A stretch of DNA of 64,000 bases from Sphingobium sp. Its GTDB lineage: Bacteria > Pseudomonadota > Alphaproteobacteria > Sphingomonadales > Sphingomonadaceae. This document shows positions 8,539-17,208 of the stretch, piece after piece (position 1 is the stretch's first letter; the number at the start of each line of letters is the position of its first letter). A model generated the notes under the pieces. It made no database searches, was not told the origin of the DNA, and was given only the letters and a program-made list of their open reading frames with translations. A program made the position numbers and the translations under genes. The stretch spans positions 18,732 to 82,731 of the forward strand of contig JALCRK010000008.1 of NCBI GenBank assembly GCA_022652485.1, given 5' to 3'.

Positions 8539-9027
8539 ATGGACGAGACGACAAGACATGGCGGATGCACATGCGGCGACGCGCGATACGCGGTGAAGGG
8601 CGAGCCTATCTTCGTCAACAATTGCCATTGCAGGCAATGCCAGCAGCAGACCGGCTCCACCTCGGTCGTGAACATGTTCTATGAAGCGGACCGCCTCACT
8701 CTGCTTTCCGGAGAAATCAGCCGCCATGTGGTGAAGGCGGGCAGCGGGGGGGATCATGTCATAGTGCGCTGCGCCACCTGCGGCTCGGCGCTGTGGAGCC
8801 ATTATCCGCGCCTTGGCGAGCATGGCGCGGGTATCCGTGTCGGCACGCTGGACGATCCCCGCAGCATCCGCCCCGATGCGGTGATCTATGCCGCAGAGAA
8901 GATGGACTGGGTCATGCTGCCTCCGGATATTCCCGCCTTCCCGGCGCAATATAGCCCCGCCGAACTGCTCCCACCGGAGCGGTTCGCGCGGTTGAAGGCG
9001 CTCGCCGCAAAGGCGCGCCCAGCATGA
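8539..9027 (+). CDS. GFA/CENP-V-type zinc-binding protein
   Basis: A protein of the glutathione-dependent formaldehyde-activating (GFA) fold. The first metal cluster is HGGCTCGDARY, the second NCHCRQCQQQTGS, and a third Cys pair is in RCATCGSALW, which is the usual GFA layout. I choose the ATG at 8539 because aggag lies 10 bases before it; the longer ORF from 8485 has no such site. The length of 162 residues fits the family. Catalytic activity has been doubted for most GFA homologues, so the substrate is left open. Its stop overlaps the next start (ATGA). Confidence 0.88.
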   Translation: MDETTRHGGCTCGDARYAVKGEPIFVNNCHCRQCQQQTGSTSVVNMFYEADRLTLLSGEISRHVVKAGSGGDHVIVRCATCGSALWSHYPRLGEHGAGIRVGTLDDPRSIRPDAVIYAAEKMDWVMLPPDIPAFPAQYSPAELLPPERFARLKALAAKARPA

Positions 9028-9785
9028 CTGACCGCATCTGGACCGCCGCCGTCCTCGTCATCGGCGATGAAATCCTCTCCGGCCGGACGCAGGACAAGAA
9101 TGTGAGCCAGATCGCCACCTGGCTCAACGTGCAGGGCATCCGCCTGAGGGAAGCGCGCGTCGTGGCCGATGTGGAGGATGACATCATCGCCGCGCTGCAC
9201 GCCTTGCAGGCGCGCTATGACTATGTGTTCACCACCGGCGGCATCGGCCCGACGCATGACGACATCACCGTCGATGCGATCGCGAAGGCGCAGGGCGTTG
9301 CCGTCGTGGTGCACCCGGAGGCCCGGGCGGTGCTGGAGCGCTATTACGAGACGCGCGGCGGCCTCAACGAAGGGCGGCTGCGAATGGCCCGCGTGCCGGA
9401 AGGCGCGGACCTCATCCCCAACCGCTATTCGGGCGCGCCGGGCATCCGGCTCGGCAATCTTTTCATCATGGCGGGCGTGCCGCACATCACGGCCGGGATG
9501 CTCGATGCGCTTACCGGCACGCTGGAGGGGGGCGACCCCGTACTCTCGGCCCAGATCGGATGCTGGGTGGCGGAAAGCGAGATCGCGGCCCTGCTGCTCT
9601 CAACCGAACGGGCGCATGAGGGCAGCCAGATCGGCAGCTATCCCTTCTTTCGCGAGGGCCGGGTCGGCTGTAACTTCGTGGTCCGCGCGACCCGGCAGGA
9701 TGTGCTCGATGCCTGCGCGCAGGAGCTGGCGGCAGGGCTGGATGCGGCGGGCTGGCCCGCGATCATCGGCGGGATCTCGCTGTAA
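9024..9785 (+). CDS. CinA-like/MoaB-type molybdopterin-binding domain protein
   Basis: A 253-residue protein of the kind annotated as competence/damage-inducible protein A. The MoCF domain has VLVIGDEILSGRTQDKN at the N-terminus and TTGGIGPTHDDIT in the middle, the nucleotide/pterin-binding loop of MoaB, MogA and CinA proteins. The C-terminal nicotinamide-nucleotide amidase domain of full-length CinA is absent, so this is the short form. It is coupled to the GFA gene by a 4-base overlap. Suggested roles for short forms include nucleotide clean-up, but none can be proved here. Confidence 0.85.
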   Translation: MTDRIWTAAVLVIGDEILSGRTQDKNVSQIATWLNVQGIRLREARVVADVEDDIIAALHALQARYDYVFTTGGIGPTHDDITVDAIAKAQGVAVVVHPEARAVLERYYETRGGLNEGRLRMARVPEGADLIPNRYSGAPGIRLGNLFIMAGVPHITAGMLDALTGTLEGGDPVLSAQIGCWVAESEIAALLLSTERAHEGSQIGSYPFFREGRVGCNFVVRATRQDVLDACAQELAAGLDAAGWPAIIGGISL

Positions 9786-9905
9786 GGGGAGCGATCCTCC
9801 CGCATCTTGCGCCAGCGGGTTCGTCCCATCCCAAAATCCCCGCTTTGCGAACACGGTGCGGCTGCGGTGAATCTGAAGTTCGCTATTCCCCATCAGATCG
9901 GGTCA

Positions 9906-12152
9906 CTAGGGCGCGATCTCGATATCCGTCGGCCCCTCCCCGTTCAGGAAGCGGTCGTAGGCGGCCTCGTAACCAGCCTCGATGTGGCGGACGAAGCCTT
10001 CGGTATCGAACAGCGGCATCGTGAGCCGGTTGGCCGCGAGGCGGGTACGCAGTTCCTCAAGCCTGGCTGGGTTGGATGCCAGCTCCAGCGCCAACGCTTC
10101 ATAGGCTTCGGAAGTCTCCACCGCGAGTTCCGGCAGACCGACGGCATGGAGCAGGCTGCCCGCGACGCGCGCCGCAAAGCCCTCGCCCATGCGGGTCAGG
10201 ATCGGAAGTCCGCCCCATAGCGCGTCGCTGGCTGTGGTATGCGCGTTGACGTTGAACGTATCGAGAAACAGATCGGCGAGATGCTGACGCGCCAGATGCT
10301 GTTCGACCGGGAGACCTTCGGCAAAGACGATCCGGCTGGCCTCAACGCCGCGCTTTTCCGCCTCTTTGCGCAAATTCGCTTCCGCCCAAGGGTTCGCCTT
10401 GTACAACCACAGCACACTCCCCTCGACCGCCTTCAGCAGGCGCATCCAGATGTCAAACTCCTCCGGAGTGATTTTATACGGGTTGTTGAAACAGGCGAAG
10501 ACGAACGCATTTTCCGGCAGGCCCATCTGGGCGCGCGTGAATCCCGCATCGGCAATAGGGCGGCAATTGTCGTTCACCTGATAGCTGCCCGGCAGATAGA
10601 TCATGCTCTCGCTATAATGCGCACGCTGCGCATCCGGCACGACGACTCTGTCAGCGATCATATAGTCAATGAAGTCGGCCCCGGACGTACCGGGATAGCC
10701 GAGATAGCTCATCTGCACCGGCGCCGCGCCGTAGGAAAGGATCCCCAGGCGCCCATCCTTGGTGTGCCCCTTCAGATCTATCGCGATGTCCAGCCCTGCC
10801 TTGCGCGCGAGCGCCGCCACTTCTTGGTCATCCATCCGGTGCACGTCATAGAAGCGGTCAAAGAGCGAACGATAGGCGCTGCTGTCTTCCGCACCATAGG
10901 AGTAGGCATGGACTTCGAAGCGGTCGCGATCATGCAGCGCGATCATTCGTCCGAGCAGGAACATTGTCGCATGGTGATGAATGTCGGACGTGAAATAGCC
11001 GACTTTGATCTTTTCCGGTCGAGCCGCGGGAGGCGCGATGGGCGTCCGCTCCGCCCCGCCAAAGCGCGCGGCAATGCCCAGCTCCGAGCGAATCCGATGG
11101 CGCGCAGGCGCATCCTCAAGCGCCAACATGCCCCAGGGGGAGACCGCCTGCGTGCCCGTTCCCAGCTCGGGCAAACGATCGAGATAGGGCGCCATGCCTT
11201 CCCAGTCGCAGATGTGCCCCTGCTGGTGCAGAAGCAGCGCGAGCGTCATGTCATCATGCGGATTGCCCTTAAGCCCCCGCTGGTAGGCCTCGATCGCTTC
11301 CTCGCGCAGATTCAGGCCCAGCAGGAGCGCCGCCATCTCGCGATGGGCGTCGCTATATTCCGGGGCGTGGAACATCGCCCGTTCGAAGGACATGATCGCC
11401 TCGCCCACCTTGCCCTGCATGTGGTGGATCAAGCCGAGATTGTAATGCGCGCGGGCATGGCCGGGCTGGAACGTCAGCACCTGATTATAATAAGCGATGG
11501 CGGATGTGGTGTTGCCGACATCCCGATAGGCATTGCCCAGATTGTTATAGGCATCCGCATAATCGGGCTTCAGCTTGATCGCGCTCTGAAGATGCCCAAT
11601 CGCCTCACGGGGCTTCGCCATTGCGAGGTATAGCGCGCCGAGATTGTTATATGCCTCGGCATAGTCCGGCTTGTGGGCGATCGCCGCGTGATATGCGGAA
11701 GCGGCGTCCTCATTTTCCCGCAGCTCCTGCAACACGCGCGCGAGATTATACTGCACCTCCGCGCAGTCCGCCCGCACGGCTAGGGCGCGGCGGAAGCACG
11801 CCACGGCGTGCTCCGGCTCCCTGCGTGCGTAGTGGATCTGGCCCAGCACGTCATGCAACAGCACGGATCGGGGATAGTCGCGCAGCAGCATGGCACCCTT
11901 CACCTGAGCCTCGTCCAGCTTGCCAGCCCTGAAGAGCGCCAGAAAATATTCGATCTCCTGAGCGGGCGGCGCGCCATCGAGCGCGATCGATTCACCTCTG
12001 GCCTTGCGCACTGCATCCAGACCCTGCCGCGCGCGGACATTCTGGGGAAACTCCAGCAGCACGCCTTCATAAAGCGTCCGCGCTGCCTCGTAATCTCCGC
12101 GCTTGGTGTGGCGCCTGGCATTCATGAAGATCGTTTCGAGCGGCTTGCCCAT
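9906..12152 (-). CDS. TPR protein with O-GlcNAc-transferase-like (GT41/SPINDLY) domain
   Basis: A 748-residue cytoplasmic protein. The N-terminal half (about 1-310) is a run of 34-residue TPR repeats, with clear copies such as AEAYNNLGALYLAMAKPREA and ADAYNNLGNAYRDVGN. The C-terminal half (about 375-730) has the OGT-type GT-B signatures KVGYFTSDIHHHAT, DIAIDLKGHTKDGR, YLGYPGTSGADFIDYMIAD and LFLDTFNVNAHTTASDALW. Proteins of this build transfer sugars to protein Ser/Thr. FlmG in Caulobacter, which glycosylates flagellin, has a related plan. Its place near a chemotaxis operon makes flagellin glycosylation a fair guess, though no flagellar gene is in view. The neighbour across the divergent promoter is unrelated. 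Confidence 0.9.
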   Translation of the reverse strand: MGKPLETIFMNARRHTKRGDYEAARTLYEGVLLEFPQNVRARQGLDAVRKARGESIALDGAPPAQEIEYFLALFRAGKLDEAQVKGAMLLRDYPRSVLLHDVLGQIHYARREPEHAVACFRRALAVRADCAEVQYNLARVLQELRENEDAASAYHAAIAHKPDYAEAYNNLGALYLAMAKPREAIGHLQSAIKLKPDYADAYNNLGNAYRDVGNTTSAIAYYNQVLTFQPGHARAHYNLGLIHHMQGKVGEAIMSFERAMFHAPEYSDAHREMAALLLGLNLREEAIEAYQRGLKGNPHDDMTLALLLHQQGHICDWEGMAPYLDRLPELGTGTQAVSPWGMLALEDAPARHRIRSELGIAARFGGAERTPIAPPAARPEKIKVGYFTSDIHHHATMFLLGRMIALHDRDRFEVHAYSYGAEDSSAYRSLFDRFYDVHRMDDQEVAALARKAGLDIAIDLKGHTKDGRLGILSYGAAPVQMSYLGYPGTSGADFIDYMIADRVVVPDAQRAHYSESMIYLPGSYQVNDNCRPIADAGFTRAQMGLPENAFVFACFNNPYKITPEEFDIWMRLLKAVEGSVLWLYKANPWAEANLRKEAEKRGVEASRIVFAEGLPVEQHLARQHLADLFLDTFNVNAHTTASDALWGGLPILTRMGEGFAARVAGSLLHAVGLPELAVETSEAYEALALELASNPARLEELRTRLAANRLTMPLFDTEGFVRHIEAGYEAAYDRFLNGEGPTDIEIAP

Positions 12153-12283
12153 CTGTCCCCCGCGTCGGCGCGCAGCGCCGCAATCTGTTGTGCACAGCGG
12201 TGGTTATTGCCGGTTTTCCCTAAAAAGCTGTTAACCATGATTGCAACCCTCCCACGGCATCTCCCAGGATAGGGCGAAAAAAA

Positions 12284-12309
12284 TAATTGACCGTCCGGTC
12301 GGTTAATTA
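12284..12309. promoter_or_regulatory. 26-bp palindromic TetR-type operator overlying a promoter
   Basis: The bases TAATTGACCGTCC GGTCGGTTAATTA form a near-perfect palindrome with two mismatched pairs. The core ACCGNCCGGNCGGT matches operators of several TetR-family repressors. A TTGACC at 12287-12292 and a perfect TATAAT at 12308-12313 give a promoter pointing at the di-iron gene, with a short 15-base spacer. The palindrome covers both boxes, so a bound dimer should block RNA polymerase. No tetR gene is in the window. Confidence 0.8.
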
Positions 12310-12343
12310 TAATGGAGTCGCAGTACACACATGGGAGGACATC

Positions 12344-13366
12344 ATGCATCACGAAAAACTGGCCGACAAAATGGAGTTTCCGCCGGAAACCCCGCAGCCC
12401 AATGTCTATCCGCTGTCCTGGCATTGCCAGACGGAGAAGCTGGAGGAGGTCTGGGATGCGTCACAGCGCGAATATTGGGATCCCAAGAAGCTGCCCTGGG
12501 ACACATTCGATCCCTCGTCCTACAGCTGGGAGGAACGCGAGGCGATCGCCTATTGGTGGACGCTGCTCTCCGTGTTCGATGCTTCCGCGCCGCCCGTATT
12601 TGCCGAGGCCTTCATCAAGACCTATGAAATGCACGAGGAAGACGCGGTGCGCCGCTGCTTCTTCTCGGTAACGCGCGACGAGCAGAACCATGAGCAGATG
12701 TGCGGCATGGCGATCACCCGCTTGCTGGAGCATCCCGATCCGTTGACTTACACCCCCAAGACGGAGCTGGGCCTGAGGCTTCAGAAGAACGCCAAGTGGC
12801 TGTATCACAATGGCGGGCGCTACTGGACCGGATACAAGGCGGCGGTGCCCAAATACAGCCTCGCCGTGCTGTTCAGCTCGTTCCTGATGGGCGAGATCGC
12901 GGCGGCGACCATCTTCCACCAGATGGCGGCGGGATGCACCGAGCCGGTGTTCCAGGAAGGCTTCCGCAACATCGGGCGTGACGAGGGCCGCCACATGGCG
13001 ATCTGCATGGCGCTGATGGAGCGGGATTATCCGAAGATGGACCTTTCCGAAAAGCCTATCATCACCAAGCAGGTGCGCGCGGGCTATCTGTTCCTTTCCG
13101 CCGTGCTGTTCGAGCCTCCGGCGGATTTCTGGGATTTGCCCGCAGACTTCATCGCCAACCAACGCGAAGGCGAGACGGTGGCACGGCAGGCGGGCTTCTT
13201 CATCCCCGAATATGATGGCAAGCTGGAGAACTGGAAGCAGGCAATGCTCAACCTGAAGGGCGTGCTCGACAAATATGACATCCCGTTCCCCGCCATCCCG
13301 GAAGTGGGCATCACCGGCGAGGAAATCAACGATGTCGACATGGCGGACATCATCCCTGTCTTCTGA
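12344..13366 (+). CDS. Ferritin-like di-iron oxygenase component, substrate unknown
   Basis: The ORF track starts inside the operator at a TTG. The ATG at 12344 has gggagg 5 bases upstream and is clearly the true start (340 residues). Two helical ligand motifs of a ferritin-like di-iron site are visible: E-x-x-H in RDEQNHEQM (about 113-116) and a second E-x-x-H in RDEGRHMAI (about 214-217). Candidate bridging Glu residues lie near 88 and 184. This pattern belongs to the broad R2/BoxB/AurF-like class of O2-activating proteins. The next gene encodes a matching electron-transfer reductase, so the pair is probably a monooxygenase, epoxidase or desaturase. I cannot name the substrate. The TetR-type operator suggests induction by a small hydrophobic molecule or acyl-CoA. 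Confidence 0.82.
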   Translation: MHHEKLADKMEFPPETPQPNVYPLSWHCQTEKLEEVWDASQREYWDPKKLPWDTFDPSSYSWEEREAIAYWWTLLSVFDASAPPVFAEAFIKTYEMHEEDAVRRCFFSVTRDEQNHEQMCGMAITRLLEHPDPLTYTPKTELGLRLQKNAKWLYHNGGRYWTGYKAAVPKYSLAVLFSSFLMGEIAAATIFHQMAAGCTEPVFQEGFRNIGRDEGRHMAICMALMERDYPKMDLSEKPIITKQVRAGYLFLSAVLFEPPADFWDLPADFIANQREGETVARQAGFFIPEYDGKLENWKQAMLNLKGVLDKYDIPFPAIPEVGITGEEINDVDMADIIPVF

Positions 13367-13438
13367 GTCCGGATCGGATCGGCTCCGCGCCTTGCCCTCG
13401 CGGCAGGGCGCGGGCCTGCGCGTGTTAAGGAGATACAC

Positions 13439-14482
13439 ATGACCCGCATTACCCTTTCCCCTTCCGGCAAATCGGTCGAGGCCGAGAATGGGGAGACAGT
13501 GCTCTCCGCGCTCGAACGCGCCGGATATGCCCTGCCCAACAACTGCCGCGCGGGCGCGTGCGGCGAATGCAAGGTGAAGGTTCTTTCCGGGTCCTTCGAT
13601 CAGGGGCTGGTGCTCGACATGGCGCTTTCCCCCCAGGAGCGCATCCAGGGCTTCGGCCTCATGTGCATGGCGAAGCCCACCTGTGACGACCTCACGATCG
13701 AATGGGGCACGGCCGACGCCAAACCCAAACTTTTTCCGCCCAAAAAGAGCCAGCCCTTCGTCGTTACGGACCGCATTGCCCGAACCGACCGGGTGGCGGA
13801 GCTGCATCTGCGCCCGGTGGGGCAGCCGATGCGCTTCTGGCCCGGCCAATATGTCGTGCTGGGCGGGCAGGGTGGCCCCGCACCGCGCTGCTATTCCATC
13901 GCCAATGCGCCCCGCCCCGATGGCGAGATCATTTTGCAGATCGCCCGCATTGATGGCCTTGGCACCAGCCAGTGGGTGCACGAAACGCTGTTGCCCGGCA
14001 CCGTGCTGTCGCTCGACGGCCCCTATGGCACCTTCATCGGTGATCCGGCGGTGGAGACTCCGATCCTGTGCATGGCTGCGGGAACAGGCCTCGCGCCCAT
14101 CCTCGCGCTGACTGAGGCGGCATTGCGGCGCAACTACCGCAAGCCGGTGATGCTCGTCATCAGCGCGCGCACCGAGGCAGACGTGTATGGCCGGGGGCTG
14201 CTCGATTACTGGCAGCGCCGCTATCGTAACTTCAAATACCGCATCACGCTGACACGCGAGCAAAAGGAAGGCTATCTCCACGGCCGCATCGGGGAAGTGC
14301 TGCCATCCCTGTTCACCGAACTTTCCGCGCACGGAGTCTTTGTGGCGGGCAGCCCGGAATTCGTGGAGGCGGCCTGTGCGGGCGCGCAAGCCCTTGGTGC
14401 CCAGCCCGAGCATATTCATACCGAAGGCTATTTCGGCCAGGCCATGCCCGAGACCCCGCCCCAATCGCAGCTGGTCGCCTGA
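13439..14482 (+). CDS. 2Fe-2S/FAD/NAD(P)H oxidoreductase, reductase of the di-iron oxygenase
   Basis: A 347-residue three-domain electron-transfer chain. The N-terminal plant-type ferredoxin domain has the cluster motif NNCRAGACGECKV with the fourth Cys in FGLMCMA. The FAD domain has the RCYSIANAP signature, and the NAD(P) domain has MAAGTGLAPI plus a C-terminal VFVAGSPEFVEAA. The same order is found in the reductases of benzoate, phenol and BoxA-like systems. It passes electrons from NAD(P)H to an oxygenase, here most likely the di-iron protein 72 bases upstream. A gga-rich site (aaggagata) precedes the ATG. No Rieske or ring-cleavage genes are nearby. Confidence 0.92.
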   Translation: MTRITLSPSGKSVEAENGETVLSALERAGYALPNNCRAGACGECKVKVLSGSFDQGLVLDMALSPQERIQGFGLMCMAKPTCDDLTIEWGTADAKPKLFPPKKSQPFVVTDRIARTDRVAELHLRPVGQPMRFWPGQYVVLGGQGGPAPRCYSIANAPRPDGEIILQIARIDGLGTSQWVHETLLPGTVLSLDGPYGTFIGDPAVETPILCMAAGTGLAPILALTEAALRRNYRKPVMLVISARTEADVYGRGLLDYWQRRYRNFKYRITLTREQKEGYLHGRIGEVLPSLFTELSAHGVFVAGSPEFVEAACAGAQALGAQPEHIHTEGYFGQAMPETPPQSQLVA

Positions 14483-14540
14483 GAGGGCCGGACCGGAGCC
14501 CACCCTGTGGGGCAAACGCCTTCGATGTCGGGAGACGGAG

Positions 14541-14615
<75 letters not shown>

Positions 14616-14733
14616 GTCCGTAACACAAGCGAGTCTGCCAAGCAGCCCGCCGGAGCCGGGCCTATGGCCTCGTTGGCGCGGAATTGTCAAGCGAGGCTTG
14701 AGTCGTTGCCGCGTTTTTGGTTAACGCCCCTAT

Positions 14734-14871
14734 ATGGCGGAAACGGAAACAGATCGTAAAAAAAGGCTGGCCGAGCAGCTGCGTGCCAATCTGCGACGCA
14801 GAAAGGCGCAGGGCCGCGAGATGGAGCAACAGCAAGGCCCGGCAGGGAAAATCGACCGCGACGGCGAATAG
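14734..14871 (+). CDS. Small basic protein (45 aa), function unknown
   Basis: This ORF is too short for the track: ATG at 14734, TAG at 14869-14871. The product is highly charged and helical (RKKRLAEQLRANLRRRKAQG), with no cysteines or membrane segment. I recall similar short Arg/Lys-rich proteins with an EQLRxNLRRRKAQ core in other sphingomonads, but I cannot search for them here. Codon use matches the surroundings. A strong SD is not obvious upstream, which lowers confidence. It lies alone between tRNA-Thr and the convergent molybdenum hydroxylase gene. Confidence 0.55.
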   Translation: MAETETDRKKRLAEQLRANLRRRKAQGREMEQQQGPAGKIDRDGE

Positions 14872-14886
14872 CCACTGAAACTTGGC

Positions 14887-17121
14887 TTAGGCAGGCGGCA
14901 CAAGCGGCAGCACACGATGCCGCCGCCCGGTCAGCGAGAACAGCGCCCCGGCCAGGGCGGGAGCCACGACGGGCACCCCGATCTGCCCCGAACCCGCAGG
15001 ATCCGCCGAACTTGGGATCAGCTCCACCGTCACGTCGCCCATATCCGCGAGCAACGGCAGGCCGAGCCGCCCCATCACCGCACGCTCCGGCATTCCCGCA
15101 CGGTAATGCGCGGCGCAGCCGGTGGCGGCGGCAAAGCCGAACACGAGTCCACCCTCGACCTGCTGCCGCGCGATATCGGGATGGGGCTGCGCGCCGAGAT
15201 CCGCAACGGCGGTGATTCGTTTCGCGCGCGGGCGCCCGCTGCGCATATCCGCCTCCACCAGCACGGCGATGAAACCGCCGTCCATCGCATGAATAGCGAG
15301 ACCCTGCCCGCTTCCCATCGCCCCGCCCTGCCAGCCGCCAAGCGCGCCCACCGTGGTGAGGCAGCGTGCGAGCCGCGTCTGGCCAGTGAGATGCTGGAGG
15401 CGGAAGGACATCGGCTCGATCCCAGCGCGTTGCGCCAGTTCGTCCATGAAGCATTCGGTGAAGAAGCACGTCAGACTATCCGCATTGCTCCGCCAGCGCC
15501 CGGCGGGAAGGCCAATGTCCGCCGGATAATGATCGACCGTCATGTGCGGGATCGCGTAAAGCGGCGGCAGGCCGGAGACGGCGGCGACATCGGCGGTTTC
15601 AGAATGTTTGTGCGCGGCCTCAGCGGCGGAGATGCCCTCCGAGATCCGGTCCCAGACCTCCCGGTTGGCGGACGGAGTCGCAATCTTGGCGGCAAGCGAA
15701 TCGATCCTGCCACCAGCGGCCAGCTTCGCCCACAGCCGCGCCCGCGCCGGGGGGCGGGGACGATCGGACAGCACATCCTCAAGCCGCGAATATTGCAACT
15801 GCACCGGCCTGCCGATTTCCCGCGCGATCAGAGCCGCCTGTACCGCCGCGTCATGATCGAAGCGCCGCCCGAACGACCCGCCCGCGCCGAGCGGATAGAG
15901 GGACACATCCGCCTCGCCTACCCCCAGCGCCCTCGCGATCGCGCGGCGGCAGAAGGCGGGCGCCTGGCTCGCCACCCAGATTTCGACCCTGGAGTCAGCA
16001 ACGCGGGCGGTGGCGCACGGCGGCTCCAGCCCCAGATGGAGCGCGGGCGCAACCTCGAAATCGGCGCGAACGAGATGCGCGCCCGCAAAGCTCGCCGCGA
16101 CATCGCCCTGTTCGAAAAAACGGCGGCCGTGCTCGCCATCGAACGCGGCATCGAGCTTGCGGGCGATCAGCGCGTCGGACACGCGCGGCTCCCGCACATC
16201 GAACACGGGATCGAGGAGATCGAGCGCCTTATTCGCCGCCCACCAGCTGCTCGCGACGGCGGCGATCCAGCCCTCCTGCTTGACGACGCGGAGAAAGCCG
16301 CCCACCTTCCGTGCCGCGGCTTCCTTCGCCAAGACCAGCCGGATGGCCCCGACCGGCCCTTGCCGGATCGAGGCATAAACCATGCCGGGCAGGCGGATGT
16401 CCGCCGCGAAATTATATGAGCCATCGACCTTTGACGGAAGATCGAGCCGGGGGACATCCTCGCCCAGCAAGCGCCCGTCACCCTCGTCATCGGTGCGCAT
16501 CGGCAAGACATCCGGCAGGGCGAATCCAGCCGCCTCCGTCGCCAGTTCGCCGATCCGAAGGCTGCGCTGGCCATCGCTCACCACGCCCTTGGAGATGGTG
16601 CAGCTCTCCCACTCCGTGCCCCAGCGCGCCGCCGCCGCCTTGCACAGCAGCACCCGCGCCGCCGCACCGGCCTCGCGATAGGCCTGGCCGAACATCCGCA
16701 AAGATGTCGCGCCGCCCGTCAGCATCATCGCGTTGCGCGTGGCGAACTGCCGTATTGCCCAGTCGCCCGCGCCGCCCGCGATCCGCGCCCAGTCCGGCTC
16801 CATAAATGTCTTTGCGAGCAACGTGTTGGCATAGAGCGGGCTCACCGGCGCGCCCTGCACCGCAACCATGCGCCAGTCAGCACCCAGCTCATCGGCGAGG
16901 ATCTGCGGCAGGACGGTGGAAACCCCCTGCCCCATCTCCAGTTGCGGCATGACGACGATGATTTGCCCGGCGCTGTCGATCTTGAGAAAGGCGTTGATGA
17001 GCGTTTCCGTGTCGGACACCGCCACATTAGGCGCATAATCGCGCGGCCACACACCCCAAGCAAGGAGCAGGCCCGCCGTCGCGCCGCCGCCAACGAGCAG
17101 CGAGCGCCTGTCCAGCCTCAT
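14887..17121 (-). CDS. Molybdenum hydroxylase large subunit, isoquinoline 1-oxidoreductase beta-type
   Basis: A protein of the xanthine-dehydrogenase superfamily that binds the molybdopterin cofactor. From the ATG at 17121 it starts MRLDRRSLLVGGGATAG, a twin-arginine signal with hydrophobic core, so export by Tat is likely. Cofactor-domain features include PQLEMGQGVSTVLPQILADE near the N-terminus and LYPLGAGGSFGRRFDHDAAVQAALIA in the middle, followed by GLPAGRWRSNADSLTCFFTE. The length (744 residues) fits IorB-type subunits. Oddly, the small 2Fe-2S partner (IorA type) that normally sits next to it is absent on either side, so the electron path is unclear. The ORF could also start at 17157. 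Confidence 0.88.
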   Translation of the reverse strand: MRLDRRSLLVGGGATAGLLLAWGVWPRDYAPNVAVSDTETLINAFLKIDSAGQIIVVMPQLEMGQGVSTVLPQILADELGADWRMVAVQGAPVSPLYANTLLAKTFMEPDWARIAGGAGDWAIRQFATRNAMMLTGGATSLRMFGQAYREAGAAARVLLCKAAAARWGTEWESCTISKGVVSDGQRSLRIGELATEAAGFALPDVLPMRTDDEGDGRLLGEDVPRLDLPSKVDGSYNFAADIRLPGMVYASIRQGPVGAIRLVLAKEAAARKVGGFLRVVKQEGWIAAVASSWWAANKALDLLDPVFDVREPRVSDALIARKLDAAFDGEHGRRFFEQGDVAASFAGAHLVRADFEVAPALHLGLEPPCATARVADSRVEIWVASQAPAFCRRAIARALGVGEADVSLYPLGAGGSFGRRFDHDAAVQAALIAREIGRPVQLQYSRLEDVLSDRPRPPARARLWAKLAAGGRIDSLAAKIATPSANREVWDRISEGISAAEAAHKHSETADVAAVSGLPPLYAIPHMTVDHYPADIGLPAGRWRSNADSLTCFFTECFMDELAQRAGIEPMSFRLQHLTGQTRLARCLTTVGALGGWQGGAMGSGQGLAIHAMDGGFIAVLVEADMRSGRPRAKRITAVADLGAQPHPDIARQQVEGGLVFGFAAATGCAAHYRAGMPERAVMGRLGLPLLADMGDVTVELIPSSADPAGSGQIGVPVVAPALAGALFSLTGRRHRVLPLVPPA

Positions 17122-17208
17122 GGCTTTGCCTGCCGTCCTGTCACTCGCGCGCCGCATCGTGCTGGTTTGATACGCAGCCGGGCCGAAAAGGCAAAGCCGG
17201 AAATGCGC

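Noticed and set aside
9786-9905. 120-base gap between the CinA-like gene and the OGT-like gene
   Set aside because: Only a 5-bp GGGAG/CTCCC hairpin is visible; no promoter, RNA or ORF could be supported.
12461-14515. A 684-aa minus-strand frame across the di-iron and reductase genes
   Set aside because: The plus-strand proteins have clear cofactor motifs; the antisense frame has none.
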